Assembly: GCF_000337675.1 (NCBI RefSeq)
Contig: NZ_AOIB01000013.1
Coordinates: 147,650 to 192,232, forward strand
Direction of reading: 5' to 3'
DNA length: 44,583 bases
Origin: Natronococcus amylolyticus DSM 10524
GTDB lineage: Archaea > Halobacteriota > Halobacteria > Halobacteriales > Natrialbaceae
Shown here: positions 8,094 to 16,174 of the stretch, piece after piece
Layout of the letters: every line of letters begins with the position of its first letter
How positions within the stretch are numbered: position 1 is the first letter of the stretch
Program-made: the position numbers and the translations under genes
Notes under the pieces: model-generated
The model's database searches: none
The model's input: the letters and a program-made list of their open reading frames with translations, nothing else
Told to the model about the DNA's origin: nothing

Positions 8094-11000
8094 TTACCAG
8101 TACTGGTCGAGCCCGGTCTGTTCCTGGCCCGATTTTATCTCTTCCCAGGAGACGTCCAACGCCTCGAGGATCCGCGAGATCGGCCCCTTCAGCGTCTTCT
8201 CGAGCATCGTATCGTAGTCGACCGCGAACTCCTCGGGGATCTGATCGTCGTACTCGAAGCAGATGACGTCGGGATCGCGCTTGAACGCGCCGTAGACGGG
8301 ATCCCGGCGCGCGTTGAGTCCCTCCTCGTTCTCGAGTCGCTCGAAGAAGGCGGGATCGACGCGCTCGAGGTAGAGCCGTTTCGGCTTGCTTCCGCGCTGG
8401 AAGTTCGTCCCGAGCACCCGGTTTGCGTACTTGGCGCCCCGAACCTGGGCCGTGTCGGTGTCGTAGTTGTCCAGGCGCTTGCCGATCCCGCCCGGGATGG
8501 CGATCTCCTCGAGGCTCACCTCGCCCGTGCGGACGTCCTCGATGACGCCCTGGACGTACTCCTTGGCGCCCTCGATATCGCCGTCCCTGACGATCATCTC
8601 GATCACGCGGTGTTGGACTTCCTTCGTGATCGGGGCGATGTCCGAGCGCTGGTACTCGAAGCCGACGATGTCGATGTCGTCGACGTCCTTCCCTTCCTTC
8701 CAGGTAATGTGGCCAGCGTAGCGTTTCTTCTTGCCCGCCTGGAAGAAGCGCCGGTAGAGCTTCTCGAACTCGATCTGGAAGCGGTGGAACTCCGCGTTGA
8801 GTTCGGTGCGTGCGAAGTCGTCGTACCGGTCGTTGATGTGTTCCTCGATCTCGAACGATTGCTCTATCGCCTCTTCCTTCGAGACGTCGGGTCCGAGCTC
8901 GAGCATGACTGAATCGGTGTCACCATAGGTAACTTGATAGTTCATCTCAGTCGCAGCAGTCTCGGTAAATTCGATGACTTCGCGCCCAGTAGCGGTAATT
9001 GCGGATGCTGCCTCCTTATCATATAGTCTGAATTGTTCCCACCCTGAGACACCATATAGGGATTGCCCGACGAACTGGAACTTCCCGTTTCGTCCCGCAA
9101 GCAGCGTGTGATTGTCCTCGACGGTAACACAATAGACGCCGTTTTCGGCGGTGCTTCGGGACGAACTTCGATGCATCCGAAGCGTGTTCTTCGCCCCTTC
9201 GGTGACGTAGATCCGCCACGTGTCGCTATCACGACCGTAGCTCGCGGTCAGGCCGAGGTGTGCACAGAGCCGCAGAACGTCGTCCCGGAGCTCGTCGCTC
9301 GAGGTGGAGTAGCGCCACGAGTTCACCTGTCGATCGCCATCCCCGTCGATGAGTACGTCCAGAAACCGTCGCTTCTGTCGACGGCTCCGATCGAAGACGA
9401 ACTCGGGGATTCGTTTCTCGAAACTCCCCTCGCCACAGAGCTCGGTCACGAGATCCGCGAGAAGCTTCGACGTGATCGTATACGATCGATCGTCGGCGTA
9501 CGAATTGAATCCCATCCCGTCGAGTAGTTCGCCGATCGTCGTATGGTGATTTTTCCCTCCGTCGGCGACGGGGCGATCGTCCTGCGCGAGTTTGACGGTC
9601 GTCGCAGAGCCACGAAAGTTCTCGCCGAACTGCTTGTCCTCGGACGTGTATACGTTTCCTTCCGTCACGAACCAGGCAAGCAGATCGAGGAAGTCGTCTC
9701 CGTCGTACGTCCGCGGAATCCACTTCCGGCCGGATTCCCGGTGAACGAAGCTCATCTCACAGACGTCTTCGATGTACTCGCGGTGCCGCTCGAACTCCTC
9801 GGCGGTGAACACGTATCCTACCTCCCCTACGTCGGCTTTCGGCACGCGACGGGGTGTCCATCCCAGCTCCGCGGTGAACGTGTGGCCGTGTACGGACGGC
9901 CGAACCCATACTTCGTACTCACCGTCGATCAGTTCCGTAAGATCGACGGTTTCGAGTTCGTCACCGTCGGGCCCCTCCCAGTCGTGGGGAAGCTCGTAGT
10001 TCGTCGCCCGGTCGAGATCACCTGCCTCAACGAACCCGTATCCGTCTTCCGTGATCCCGTTAGTCTCGTTCTTGCGGACGAGCATTCGGTGGTTCGGCGT
10101 GACACTGAAATCGATCTTGCTCGTCTCGATATCGATCAGATCACCGCCGTAATCGGGGTAGGCATGAGTTTCGACGACGGGCTTGGCTTCCAGTTCTTCG
10201 GTTTCCGGATCGAGCGAGTACACCACGTCACCGATCTCGAGGTCGGTAATACCTCGGACGCCCTCGGGAGTCAACACCTCCGTGTCCGGCGTGAAACAGT
10301 TCATAATAACCTTGACAGCTCCCTGCTGTCGGTCGTACTGCTCGTATTCGGGTGAGCCGGGCTCGTGGTCGTTCCGAAGCCCCTTCTTCTCCTCGCGCTC
10401 GGCGAGCAGCTCCGTGATCATCTCGCGCATCACGCCGTCGGGCTCCTTGCGAAAGTGGATGGGCTCGGGTTGGGTCGGCGCGGTGTAGGTCTCGCCGTCG
10501 TACTCGTCGGGATCGATCCGCGTCTCCGGCGAGGCGTTGATCGTCGTCATGCACATCGGATACAAACTCTTCAAATCTAGAACAGTTACGTTCTCTTTGA
10601 CCCCAGTAATCGGGTCGAAGACGGCCCCCCCCTCGTACTCCTCCCCGCCTTCCTGTTGTCCTTTCGAGGGTAGCGCGAACTGCCCGTGGGCCTGGTGAAG
10701 GACGTACATGTCGACCGCGTCGCCGGGTGTGGGGGCGTCCTCTAACTTGCAGCCGACGAACGCGCGCACCTCGTCCCAGAACGGGATGATGCTCTGCTGA
10801 CGGTCGAGCTCGACGCAGATCTCGACGTCCCGGAGGTTGTACGCGAGCAGCTGGGTGGGATCACCTTCCCAGAGGTCACCGATGTCGCCCGCGTAGCGCT
10901 CCTTGCCGACCCCGAGCTCGGACTCGCCGACGGCGTCGAGCCGGTAGGAGTCGAGTTCGGAGAAGACCATCCGCTGGTAGCCGTACAGCAGGTCGAAGAC

Positions 11001-12056
11001 GACCCGGCCCTTGATGTCGGGGCCGCCCCAGTTGCTGCGCCAGACCTCGTCGACCCGCGAGAGGCGGTCGATCTCGAGGTCGTAGTCGTGGCCGCCTTGG
11101 AGCACCTCGAGCCGGTCCAGCAGGTACGGCGCGTCGAAGTCCTCGAAGTTCCACCCCGTCAACACGTCGGGGTCCGTTGCTCGAATGTAGTCGATAAAGG
11201 CCTCGAGCATCGCTTCCTCCTCCTCGAAGCTCCGCACCTCGTGGTCGAGCGGTCCCTCGATGGGATCGTACTCCTCGACCGCGTCGGGGATCGGCCCGTC
11301 GCCGATCGGCGCCTCGTAGAGCCACATGACGTACTCGTCTCGGTAGGAGTCGTGGCTCGTGAGACAGATGATCGGTTCCTCACCGTCCTCGGGGAACCCG
11401 GAGCGGTCGTCGACCTCGATGTCGAACGTCTGGACCCGGGGCTCGGCGTCGACGTCGGCCGCCTCGACCTCCTCGTGGGGAACGACCAGCGAGTCGTCCT
11501 CGGCCCGTCGCTCGGGAACCCGGATTCCGCTGCGAACGTCCTTGTCGATGAGAAACCGGTTCGGGAAGAGGATGTCGGCCTCGTAGTGTTCGAACTCGTC
11601 GCGGACCTGGCCGACGTCCCGCGGCGTCTGGCCGAAGATCTTCGTTAGCTTCTCGCCGCGGATGCTCTCGTAGGGTTCGCCGTCCTCGCCGACCTCGCGG
11701 CTGCCGGTGAGTCGGTCGTAGGACTCCTCGGGCGGCCGCTCGAGGGACTCCGTCGGCGCGTAGAAGTACGGACGAAAGCCGACGACCTGGACGTGCTCGA
11801 GCTCGCCGTCGGCCGTCCGGCCGAAGACGTGCATAATCGGACGTTCGTCGTCGCCGTAGCCGGCGATGGTGTAGTCGACCTGCATTACGGCGAGCTCGAG
11901 CGCTCCCGTCGGCTCCGGAAGCGTCTCCTCGCGAACGTCGATCACTGCTGTGCTCTCTCCCGTTCCGTCGCCGGCGACGGCGGCTGCCTCTTCGTCCGGC
12001 CGTTCGGAAGACTCGCGGGAAAACTTCGCGAGTCCGGTCTGGCCCGCCTCGGTCAT
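8094..12056 (-). CDS. polB: Family B DNA polymerase PolB with intein
   Basis: The replicative B-family polymerase: 1,320 codons, of which 908 are extein. The 3'-5' exonuclease motifs are present: FDIEV (Exo I, near residue 210), GWNFEDFDAPYLL (Exo II, near 302) and YNLRDVEI (Exo III, near 405). Polymerase motif A is DLKSLYP near 495, motif B is KVIMN/SLYG split by the intein after residue 586, and motif C is YGDTDS near 1045. All catalytic Asp residues are present, so the spliced enzyme should be active. The N-terminus has an acidic extension of about 50 residues. The ATG at 12056 lies 28 bases from a TTAAAAA box, implying a leaderless mRNA. Codon usage changes sharply in short tracts at motifs A, B and C (see findings). 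It diverges from the small-protein operon at 12167. Confidence 0.97.
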   Translation of the reverse strand: MTEAGQTGLAKFSRESSERPDEEAAAVAGDGTGESTAVIDVREETLPEPTGALELAVMQVDYTIAGYGDDERPIMHVFGRTADGELEHVQVVGFRPYFYAPTESLERPPEESYDRLTGSREVGEDGEPYESIRGEKLTKIFGQTPRDVGQVRDEFEHYEADILFPNRFLIDKDVRSGIRVPERRAEDDSLVVPHEEVEAADVDAEPRVQTFDIEVDDRSGFPEDGEEPIICLTSHDSYRDEYVMWLYEAPIGDGPIPDAVEEYDPIEGPLDHEVRSFEEEEAMLEAFIDYIRATDPDVLTGWNFEDFDAPYLLDRLEVLQGGHDYDLEIDRLSRVDEVWRSNWGGPDIKGRVVFDLLYGYQRMVFSELDSYRLDAVGESELGVGKERYAGDIGDLWEGDPTQLLAYNLRDVEICVELDRQQSIIPFWDEVRAFVGCKLEDAPTPGDAVDMYVLHQAHGQFALPSKGQQEGGEEYEGGAVFDPITGVKENVTVLDLKSLYPMCMTTINASPETRIDPDEYDGETYTAPTQPEPIHFRKEPDGVMREMITELLAEREEKKGLRNDHEPGSPEYEQYDRQQGAVKVIMNCFTPDTEVLTPEGVRGITDLEIGDVVYSLDPETEELEAKPVVETHAYPDYGGDLIDIETSKIDFSVTPNHRMLVRKNETNGITEDGYGFVEAGDLDRATNYELPHDWEGPDGDELETVDLTELIDGEYEVWVRPSVHGHTFTAELGWTPRRVPKADVGEVGYVFTAEEFERHREYIEDVCEMSFVHRESGRKWIPRTYDGDDFLDLLAWFVTEGNVYTSEDKQFGENFRGSATTVKLAQDDRPVADGGKNHHTTIGELLDGMGFNSYADDRSYTITSKLLADLVTELCGEGSFEKRIPEFVFDRSRRQKRRFLDVLIDGDGDRQVNSWRYSTSSDELRDDVLRLCAHLGLTASYGRDSDTWRIYVTEGAKNTLRMHRSSSRSTAENGVYCVTVEDNHTLLAGRNGKFQFVGQSLYGVSGWEQFRLYDKEAASAITATGREVIEFTETAATEMNYQVTYGDTDSVMLELGPDVSKEEAIEQSFEIEEHINDRYDDFARTELNAEFHRFQIEFEKLYRRFFQAGKKKRYAGHITWKEGKDVDDIDIVGFEYQRSDIAPITKEVQHRVIEMIVRDGDIEGAKEYVQGVIEDVRTGEVSLEEIAIPGGIGKRLDNYDTDTAQVRGAKYANRVLGTNFQRGSKPKRLYLERVDPAFFERLENEEGLNARRDPVYGAFKRDPDVICFEYDDQIPEEFAVDYDTMLEKTLKGPISRILEALDVSWEEIKSGQEQTGLDQYW
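9063..10298 (-). mobile_element. PolB intein with LAGLIDADG homing endonuclease
   Basis: A 412-residue in-frame intein (residues 587-998 of the precursor) inserted between N and S of motif B (VIMN/SLYG). Block A starts at Cys1 (CFTPDTEVLTPEG). Block B is VTPNHRMLVRK with the conserved T-x-x-H. Two dodecapeptide (LAGLIDADG/DOD) motifs are visible: LLAWFVTEGN (near residue 790) and FLDVLIDGDGD (near 899). Both keep an acidic residue at the catalytic position, so the endonuclease may be active. The C-terminal splice region is HTLLAGRNGKFQFVGQ, followed by Ser+1. The last intein residue is Gln, not the usual Asn, and the penultimate is Gly, not His. Boundaries were set by restoring the uninterrupted motif KVIMNSLYG. 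Confidence 0.93.
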
Positions 12057-12080
12057 TGTGTCGACGTTTGGCGCCGCCGG

Positions 12081-12087
12081 TTAAAAA
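12081..12087 (-). promoter_or_regulatory. TATA box of polB
   Basis: TTAAAAA on the plus strand (TTTTTAA on the minus strand) is centred 28 bases from the polB ATG, the spacing for a leaderless transcript. Confidence 0.6.
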
Positions 12088-12133
12088 CCCACCATTCCCG
12101 TCGATACCACCCAAAACTGAAGGAAGAACAAAG

Positions 12134-12140
12134 CATATAA
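12134..12140 (+). promoter_or_regulatory. TATA box of the 12167 operon
   Basis: CATATAA is centred about 30 bases before the GTG at 12167. It favours that GTG over the in-frame GTG at 12176. It is back to back with the polB promoter. Confidence 0.55.
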
Positions 12141-12166
12141 TGTGGTAACACATAGCAAGGGCTGAG

Positions 12167-12355
12167 GTGACCGATGTGTCCATTCGTGCCAACGAAGACG
12201 AGGTGGCGGATCGAGGCGAACCGAGTAGCGAACCCGAGGGCACAGCGACGATCGAGGCCTACGAGATCGAGGACGGCGTCGTGTTCTACGACGCGGAGAA
12301 CCCCCTCGCGTGGGTCGAGGCGAACAGAACGCTGACGCTCGAGGAGTTCGTCTAA
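12167..12355 (+). CDS. Small conserved haloarchaeal protein (DUF7331-like)
   Basis: A 62-residue acidic protein with GTG start. The C-terminal half (EAYEIEDGVVFYDAENPLAWVEA) is a compact beta-rich motif found in many small haloarchaeal proteins; from memory this is DUF7331, not verified. No transmembrane segment, cysteines or catalytic pattern are seen. It is the first gene of a three-gene cluster that diverges from polB and converges on rad50, which suggests but does not prove a link to DNA replication or repair. The start is supported by a TATA box at the leaderless distance. Confidence 0.75.
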   Translation: MTDVSIRANEDEVADRGEPSSEPEGTATIEAYEIEDGVVFYDAENPLAWVEANRTLTLEEFV

Positions 12356-12410
12356 CGCTCTCCGCGGGTGAACGCGAATCCTTTTCCTTGCGCTTCCCGT
12401 CTTTGACCGT

Positions 12411-12980
12411 GTGGTGTTCGACCGATCCGAACACGAACCCGAGGAGTGGGACCCCGAGGAGGAGTTTACCGATCCCGAAGAGGAGTTCACCGACCCCGAC
12501 AGCGACTCGCTGACGATCCCTCGAGTGTCGACCGAGGACGCGGGCTCCAACCTCAGGTCGGACCTGCGCTCGGAGTTCGGAGCGTCGGCTGACGCGGAGA
12601 CGACGGTCGAAACCGACGTCTCGAGCGACCTGCTACAGGCGTTCTGGTCGATCGTGCTCGTCGTCAACGCGGCCGTGCTCGCGTTCTCGGTCGGCGTGTT
12701 GTTTCTGCTCTTCGACGGTCCCTCGACGAACGGTTTCGCTCTCGTCGCCGGCGGAGTCGTCCTCTCGGGGTTCGCCGTCCGCCGCTACCGAAACTACCGA
12801 GCGACGAGCCGCGAGGATCCGCCGACAACGGATGACGACACCGACACTGACGCCAACACCGACACTGACGCCAACACCGACACTGATTCCGACACGGATA
12901 CCGAACCGTCAACACCCGGCGAAACGACTTCGGAGCCGGAGTCCAAACACCAATCACCCGACGACCCCGACCGCACATGA
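12411..12980 (+). CDS. Membrane protein with acidic repeat tail (DUF7322-like)
   Basis: A 189-residue protein with GTG start. The acidic N-terminus (EEWDPEEEFTDPEEEFTDPD) has a repeated EEEFTDP unit. Two transmembrane helices follow (about residues 72-105, with FWSIVLVVNAAVLAFSVGVL, and 106-123, with GFALVAGGVVLSGFAV), then a basic RRYRNYR stretch facing the cytoplasm. The C-terminal 60 residues are a low-complexity Thr/Asp tail encoded by an 18-base tandem repeat. The stop overlaps the next start (ATGA), so the two are translationally coupled. Function unknown; a haloarchaeal-only family (probably DUF7322, from memory). Confidence 0.8.
   Translation: MVFDRSEHEPEEWDPEEEFTDPEEEFTDPDSDSLTIPRVSTEDAGSNLRSDLRSEFGASADAETTVETDVSSDLLQAFWSIVLVVNAAVLAFSVGVLFLLFDGPSTNGFALVAGGVVLSGFAVRRYRNYRATSREDPPTTDDDTDTDANTDTDANTDTDSDTDTEPSTPGETTSEPESKHQSPDDPDRT
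12841..12894 (+). repeat. 18-base tandem repeat inside a coding region
   Basis: Three consecutive 18-base units (12841-12858 and 12859-12876 identical; 12877-12894 degenerate) encode the Asp/Thr-rich tail of the membrane protein. In-frame unit length means slippage changes tail length without breaking the gene. Confidence 0.85.
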
Positions 12981-13468
12981 AACCCGTCCAAGACGACACC
13001 GGGAAGCGATACGTCCTTCTCAAACGCTCCGAGCACGCGAGTCTCGTTCGTGATCCCGAAACCGGAAACGAGTGTTACGTCCAGAACGACCGCCTCGAGC
13101 ACCTGGCCGAGGAGTCCGTCCTCGAGACCGCCGCTCGGACTGTCGAGGAACCCGTCCGAACGCTGCTGTCGGCCGTCCACGACGAGACCGGTCTCGGGCT
13201 GCTCGTCGAACTCGGCAAGCGCGGTCCGCTTGGCGTTCGCGAGATGATCGGCGTCTACGACTGCTGCGAGAGCGATCTCCACGGCCGACTCACGGTGCTG
13301 ACGGCCGCGGACCTGATCGCCGAAACCGACGTCGCCGGCGAGCGCGGGTATCGACTCACCGACGACGCCGAGGCCGCGCTCGAGGCCATCGGTGCGGACA
13401 TCGACGAGGAGTCGGCGGCAACTCGGTCGGCCGACGACGATCCCGTCGGAACCGAACCCGGCTCCTAA
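12977..13468 (+). CDS. Winged-helix protein coupled to membrane protein (DUF7346-like)
   Basis: A 163-residue protein starting at the ATG that overlaps the previous stop (ATGA). The N-terminal 40 residues (GKRYVLLKRSEHASLVRDPETGNECYV) form a beta-rich module. The remainder (VRTLLSAVHDETGLGLLVELGKRGPLGVREMIGVYDCCESDLHGRLTVLTAADLIAETDV...GYRLTDDAEAAL) matches the helix pattern of a winged helix-turn-helix, ending in a typical YRLTDDAEAAL wing strand. The tail is acidic and disordered. Probably a DNA-binding regulator or a chromatin-associated partner of the membrane protein upstream. Likely DUF7346 from memory; no function is established. Ends 27 bases from the convergent rad50 stop. Confidence 0.78.
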   Translation: MKPVQDDTGKRYVLLKRSEHASLVRDPETGNECYVQNDRLEHLAEESVLETAARTVEEPVRTLLSAVHDETGLGLLVELGKRGPLGVREMIGVYDCCESDLHGRLTVLTAADLIAETDVAGERGYRLTDDAEAALEAIGADIDEESAATRSADDDPVGTEPGS

Positions 13469-13495
13469 TCAGCTCTCCCCACCGTTTCGAACCTT

Positions 13496-16174
13496 TCAGT
13501 CCGAACGCAGCAGTGCCGCCTCCGTCTGCCGGCCGCGCTCGAGCCGCGAGCGGTTCGAGGTCGCGTCCTTCTCGACGCGGACCAGCGAGTCGGCCGCGCC
13601 GATCAGCTCCTCGTCGTGGCTGACGACGACGATCTGCTCGACGCCCAGATCCCGCATCGACTCGACGAGCGAGACCAGCTGCGTGACGTGTCCCGAGTCG
13701 AGGAAGACGGTCGGCTCGTCCAGGATCAGCGGCGGCATCGGGGCGGTACCCTCGACGCCCTCCGCGAGCAGCCGGTAGATCGCACACCGCAAGCTGAGGT
13801 TGAACAGCGCCCGCTCCCCACCCGAGAGCTGTTCGGGCTCGAGCGGTTCGCCGTCCTTCTGGTAGACGGTCAGCCGGTACTCCCCGTCGAGGTCGATCGC
13901 GGCGTAGGAGTCGTTCTGGTAGACCAGGTCGAACGTCTCGTTCAGCAGTCGCTCGAGGGTCTCGACGTTTCGCTGGCGAAGCTCCGCGCGCAACTCCCCG
14001 TAAGTCGTCTGCAGCGTTTCAGCCTCGTCGTACAGCGAGTCGAGCCGCTCGAGTTTCTCCTCGACGGTCTCGAGACGGTCTCGAAGCCGCTCGAGTTCCT
14101 CGATCTTCTCCTCGACGCCACCGATCTTCCCCTGTAGCTCGTCGCGGTCGGCTTCGAGCGACGCGAGCTTCTCGTCGACCTTCTCGAGGTACTGCTCGGC
14201 GTTTGACTGCTTCGTTCGGGCGGTCTCGACCCGATCGTCGTCGAACTCGGACTCGAGTTCGCGCTTGTGTTCGCGGTCGGCCGAGAGCTGCTCGCGGCGC
14301 TCGTCGTTCATCGTCTCCCAGTCCGCGCGTCGCTGCCGCAGCGTCTCGATCTCGCGGTCGAGTTCGGCGCGCTCGGCTTCGATCTCGCTGGCTCGACGAA
14401 GCGTCTCCAGGCGTTCTTTGATCTCGCCGCGCTCGGCGTTGATCTCGCCGAGCTCGGTCCGTGCATCCGCGACCTCGCTCTCGAGGTCGCTCGCCCGCTC
14501 GCGTTTCGTCTCGGCCTCGCGCTCATGTTCGTCGCCCTCCTCGCGGAGCCGGTTCCGCTGCTCCCGTCGGTCCTCGAGACTCTCGCGTTTCTCTTCGAGG
14601 AGCTGTGCGACGTTCTCGCGGTTCTCCTCGAGGCGGTCGACGCGTCGCTCGGCCTCGACCAGCGACTCGGCGCGCTCGATTCGCTCGTCGAGCTCCTCGC
14701 GGTCATCCTCGAGACCCGACAGCCGCTCCTCGAGCGTCGCGAGCGTCTCGCGTTTCTCCTCGAGGATGTCGACGTGGGGTGAGCCTGCGACGTCCTGGCC
14801 GCACTCGGGGCACTTCCCCGCCTCGCGGAGCCGCTCGCCCTCCTCGATCGCGTTCTCGACGGACCGGATCTCGGCGGTGACGTCGTTGATCGTCGAGACC
14901 AGCTCCTCGCGGTCGCTCTCCAGTTTCTCGAGGTGGCTCTCGGCCCCGCCAAACGCGACCGGTGCGTCGTCGAACGCCGAGCGGGCGGACTCGACATCGT
15001 CGTCGAGGTCGTCGACCGTCTCCTCGCGATCCGCGATGGCCTCGCGGTCGTTCTCGATCCGCTCGTCGAGCTCGTCGGCCTCCTCGCGGGCCTGCTCGGC
15101 CTGGGATTCGAGCTCGTCGGCCTCCTCGCGCAGCCGCTCGACCTCGCCGTTTCGCTCCGTGATTGAAACGCGGACGTCCTCGAGGTCGTCCCGGAGCTCC
15201 TCGTCGCGGGCCTCGAGTTCCTCGATTCGGGACTCGACCGCGTCGGCGTCGATCGTCTCGAGTTCGGTCTCTCCGAGCAGTCCGTCGCGCTCGTCTTCGA
15301 GTTCCTCGCGTTCGCTCCTGCGTTCGCGGAGGGTCTCGCCGGCGTTCTCCCGTTTCCGTTCGGTCTCGGCGATCTTCGAGCGCAGCTCCTCGATCCCCTC
15401 CTCGAGGTCGGCGATCTCCTCGCGGGTCTCCTCGTGGCGCTCGAGGACGCTCTCGGCCGTCTCGAGGGTCTCCCGCGCGTTCTCGCGCTGAGACTCGAAT
15501 CGTTCGATATCGTCAACGACGTCGGCGTGACTCGACTCGAGGGCGTTCAGCCGGTCGTGGAGCTCCTGGTCTTCCTTGCGCTTTACCTGCCTCCGGAGAT
15601 CCTCGAGCACCTCGCGCTGGCCGTCGAGCACCGACTTGACCCCGAGTCGGGCGTCGCTCGCCCGCTCGCGGTACTCCTCGAGCGCGCCCAGCTGCAGGAG
15701 GTCGTCGATCATGTCCTGGCGCTCGCCCGGCGAGGCGTGGATCAGCTTGTTCACCTCGCCCTGGCGGACGTACGCGCAGTTGACGAACGCCTCGGCGTCC
15801 ATCCGTAACAGTTCGGTTACCTCGTGGCGGACGTCCCGTGCCCCCTCTATCGCCCCACTCGGTCCCTCGAGGAGGCACTTGGTCGTTGTCGCGCGGTCGC
15901 CCCGAAGCTTGAGCCGTCGCTCGACGCGGTAGCTGCGGCCGTCGTGGGTGAACTCGAGTTCGACCTCACACTCCTCCTCGCCGGTCGTGATCACGTCGTC
16001 GAGGGTGCGATCGCCCAGCGCCTTCGAGCCGTACAGCGCGAAGAAGACGGCCTCGAGCAGGGTCGACTTTCCGCTGCCGTTGACGCCGTGGACGATCGTC
16101 ACGCCCCGCTCGAGGCCGAGCTCGGCCTCGCCGTAGCACTTGAAGTTACGCAGGCGTACGCGATCGACCCTCAT
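13496..16174 (-). CDS. rad50: DNA double-strand break repair ATPase Rad50
   Basis: An SMC-like ATPase of 892 residues that works with Mre11 to tether and process DNA ends. Walker A GVNGSGKST is at residues 30-38. Two long coiled-coil arms flank the zinc hook GKCPECGQD (C-x-x-C near residue 457), through which two molecules dimerise. The ABC signature LSGGERALFNLSLRCA is near 780, Walker B LILDEPTVFLD near 815, and VVVSHDEEL supplies the switch His. All parts are intact. The start ATG overlaps the mre11 stop by 4 bases (16171-16174), so the two subunits are translationally coupled. The tail converges on the small-protein operon. Confidence 0.97.
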   Translation of the reverse strand: MRVDRVRLRNFKCYGEAELGLERGVTIVHGVNGSGKSTLLEAVFFALYGSKALGDRTLDDVITTGEEECEVELEFTHDGRSYRVERRLKLRGDRATTTKCLLEGPSGAIEGARDVRHEVTELLRMDAEAFVNCAYVRQGEVNKLIHASPGERQDMIDDLLQLGALEEYRERASDARLGVKSVLDGQREVLEDLRRQVKRKEDQELHDRLNALESSHADVVDDIERFESQRENARETLETAESVLERHEETREEIADLEEGIEELRSKIAETERKRENAGETLRERRSEREELEDERDGLLGETELETIDADAVESRIEELEARDEELRDDLEDVRVSITERNGEVERLREEADELESQAEQAREEADELDERIENDREAIADREETVDDLDDDVESARSAFDDAPVAFGGAESHLEKLESDREELVSTINDVTAEIRSVENAIEEGERLREAGKCPECGQDVAGSPHVDILEEKRETLATLEERLSGLEDDREELDERIERAESLVEAERRVDRLEENRENVAQLLEEKRESLEDRREQRNRLREEGDEHEREAETKRERASDLESEVADARTELGEINAERGEIKERLETLRRASEIEAERAELDREIETLRQRRADWETMNDERREQLSADREHKRELESEFDDDRVETARTKQSNAEQYLEKVDEKLASLEADRDELQGKIGGVEEKIEELERLRDRLETVEEKLERLDSLYDEAETLQTTYGELRAELRQRNVETLERLLNETFDLVYQNDSYAAIDLDGEYRLTVYQKDGEPLEPEQLSGGERALFNLSLRCAIYRLLAEGVEGTAPMPPLILDEPTVFLDSGHVTQLVSLVESMRDLGVEQIVVVSHDEELIGAADSLVRVEKDATSNRSRLERGRQTEAALLRSD

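Noticed and set aside
9063-10298. polB read as a broken or fused gene
   Set aside because: The extra segment has complete splicing and endonuclease blocks, and removing it restores motif B exactly.
12841-12894. Repeat cluster as a CRISPR array
   Set aside because: Units are directly adjacent without spacers and lie in frame within a gene.
14265-15491. Long Ser/Arg-rich frame antisense to rad50
   Set aside because: Mirror image of the Glu/Leu coiled-coil codons of rad50.
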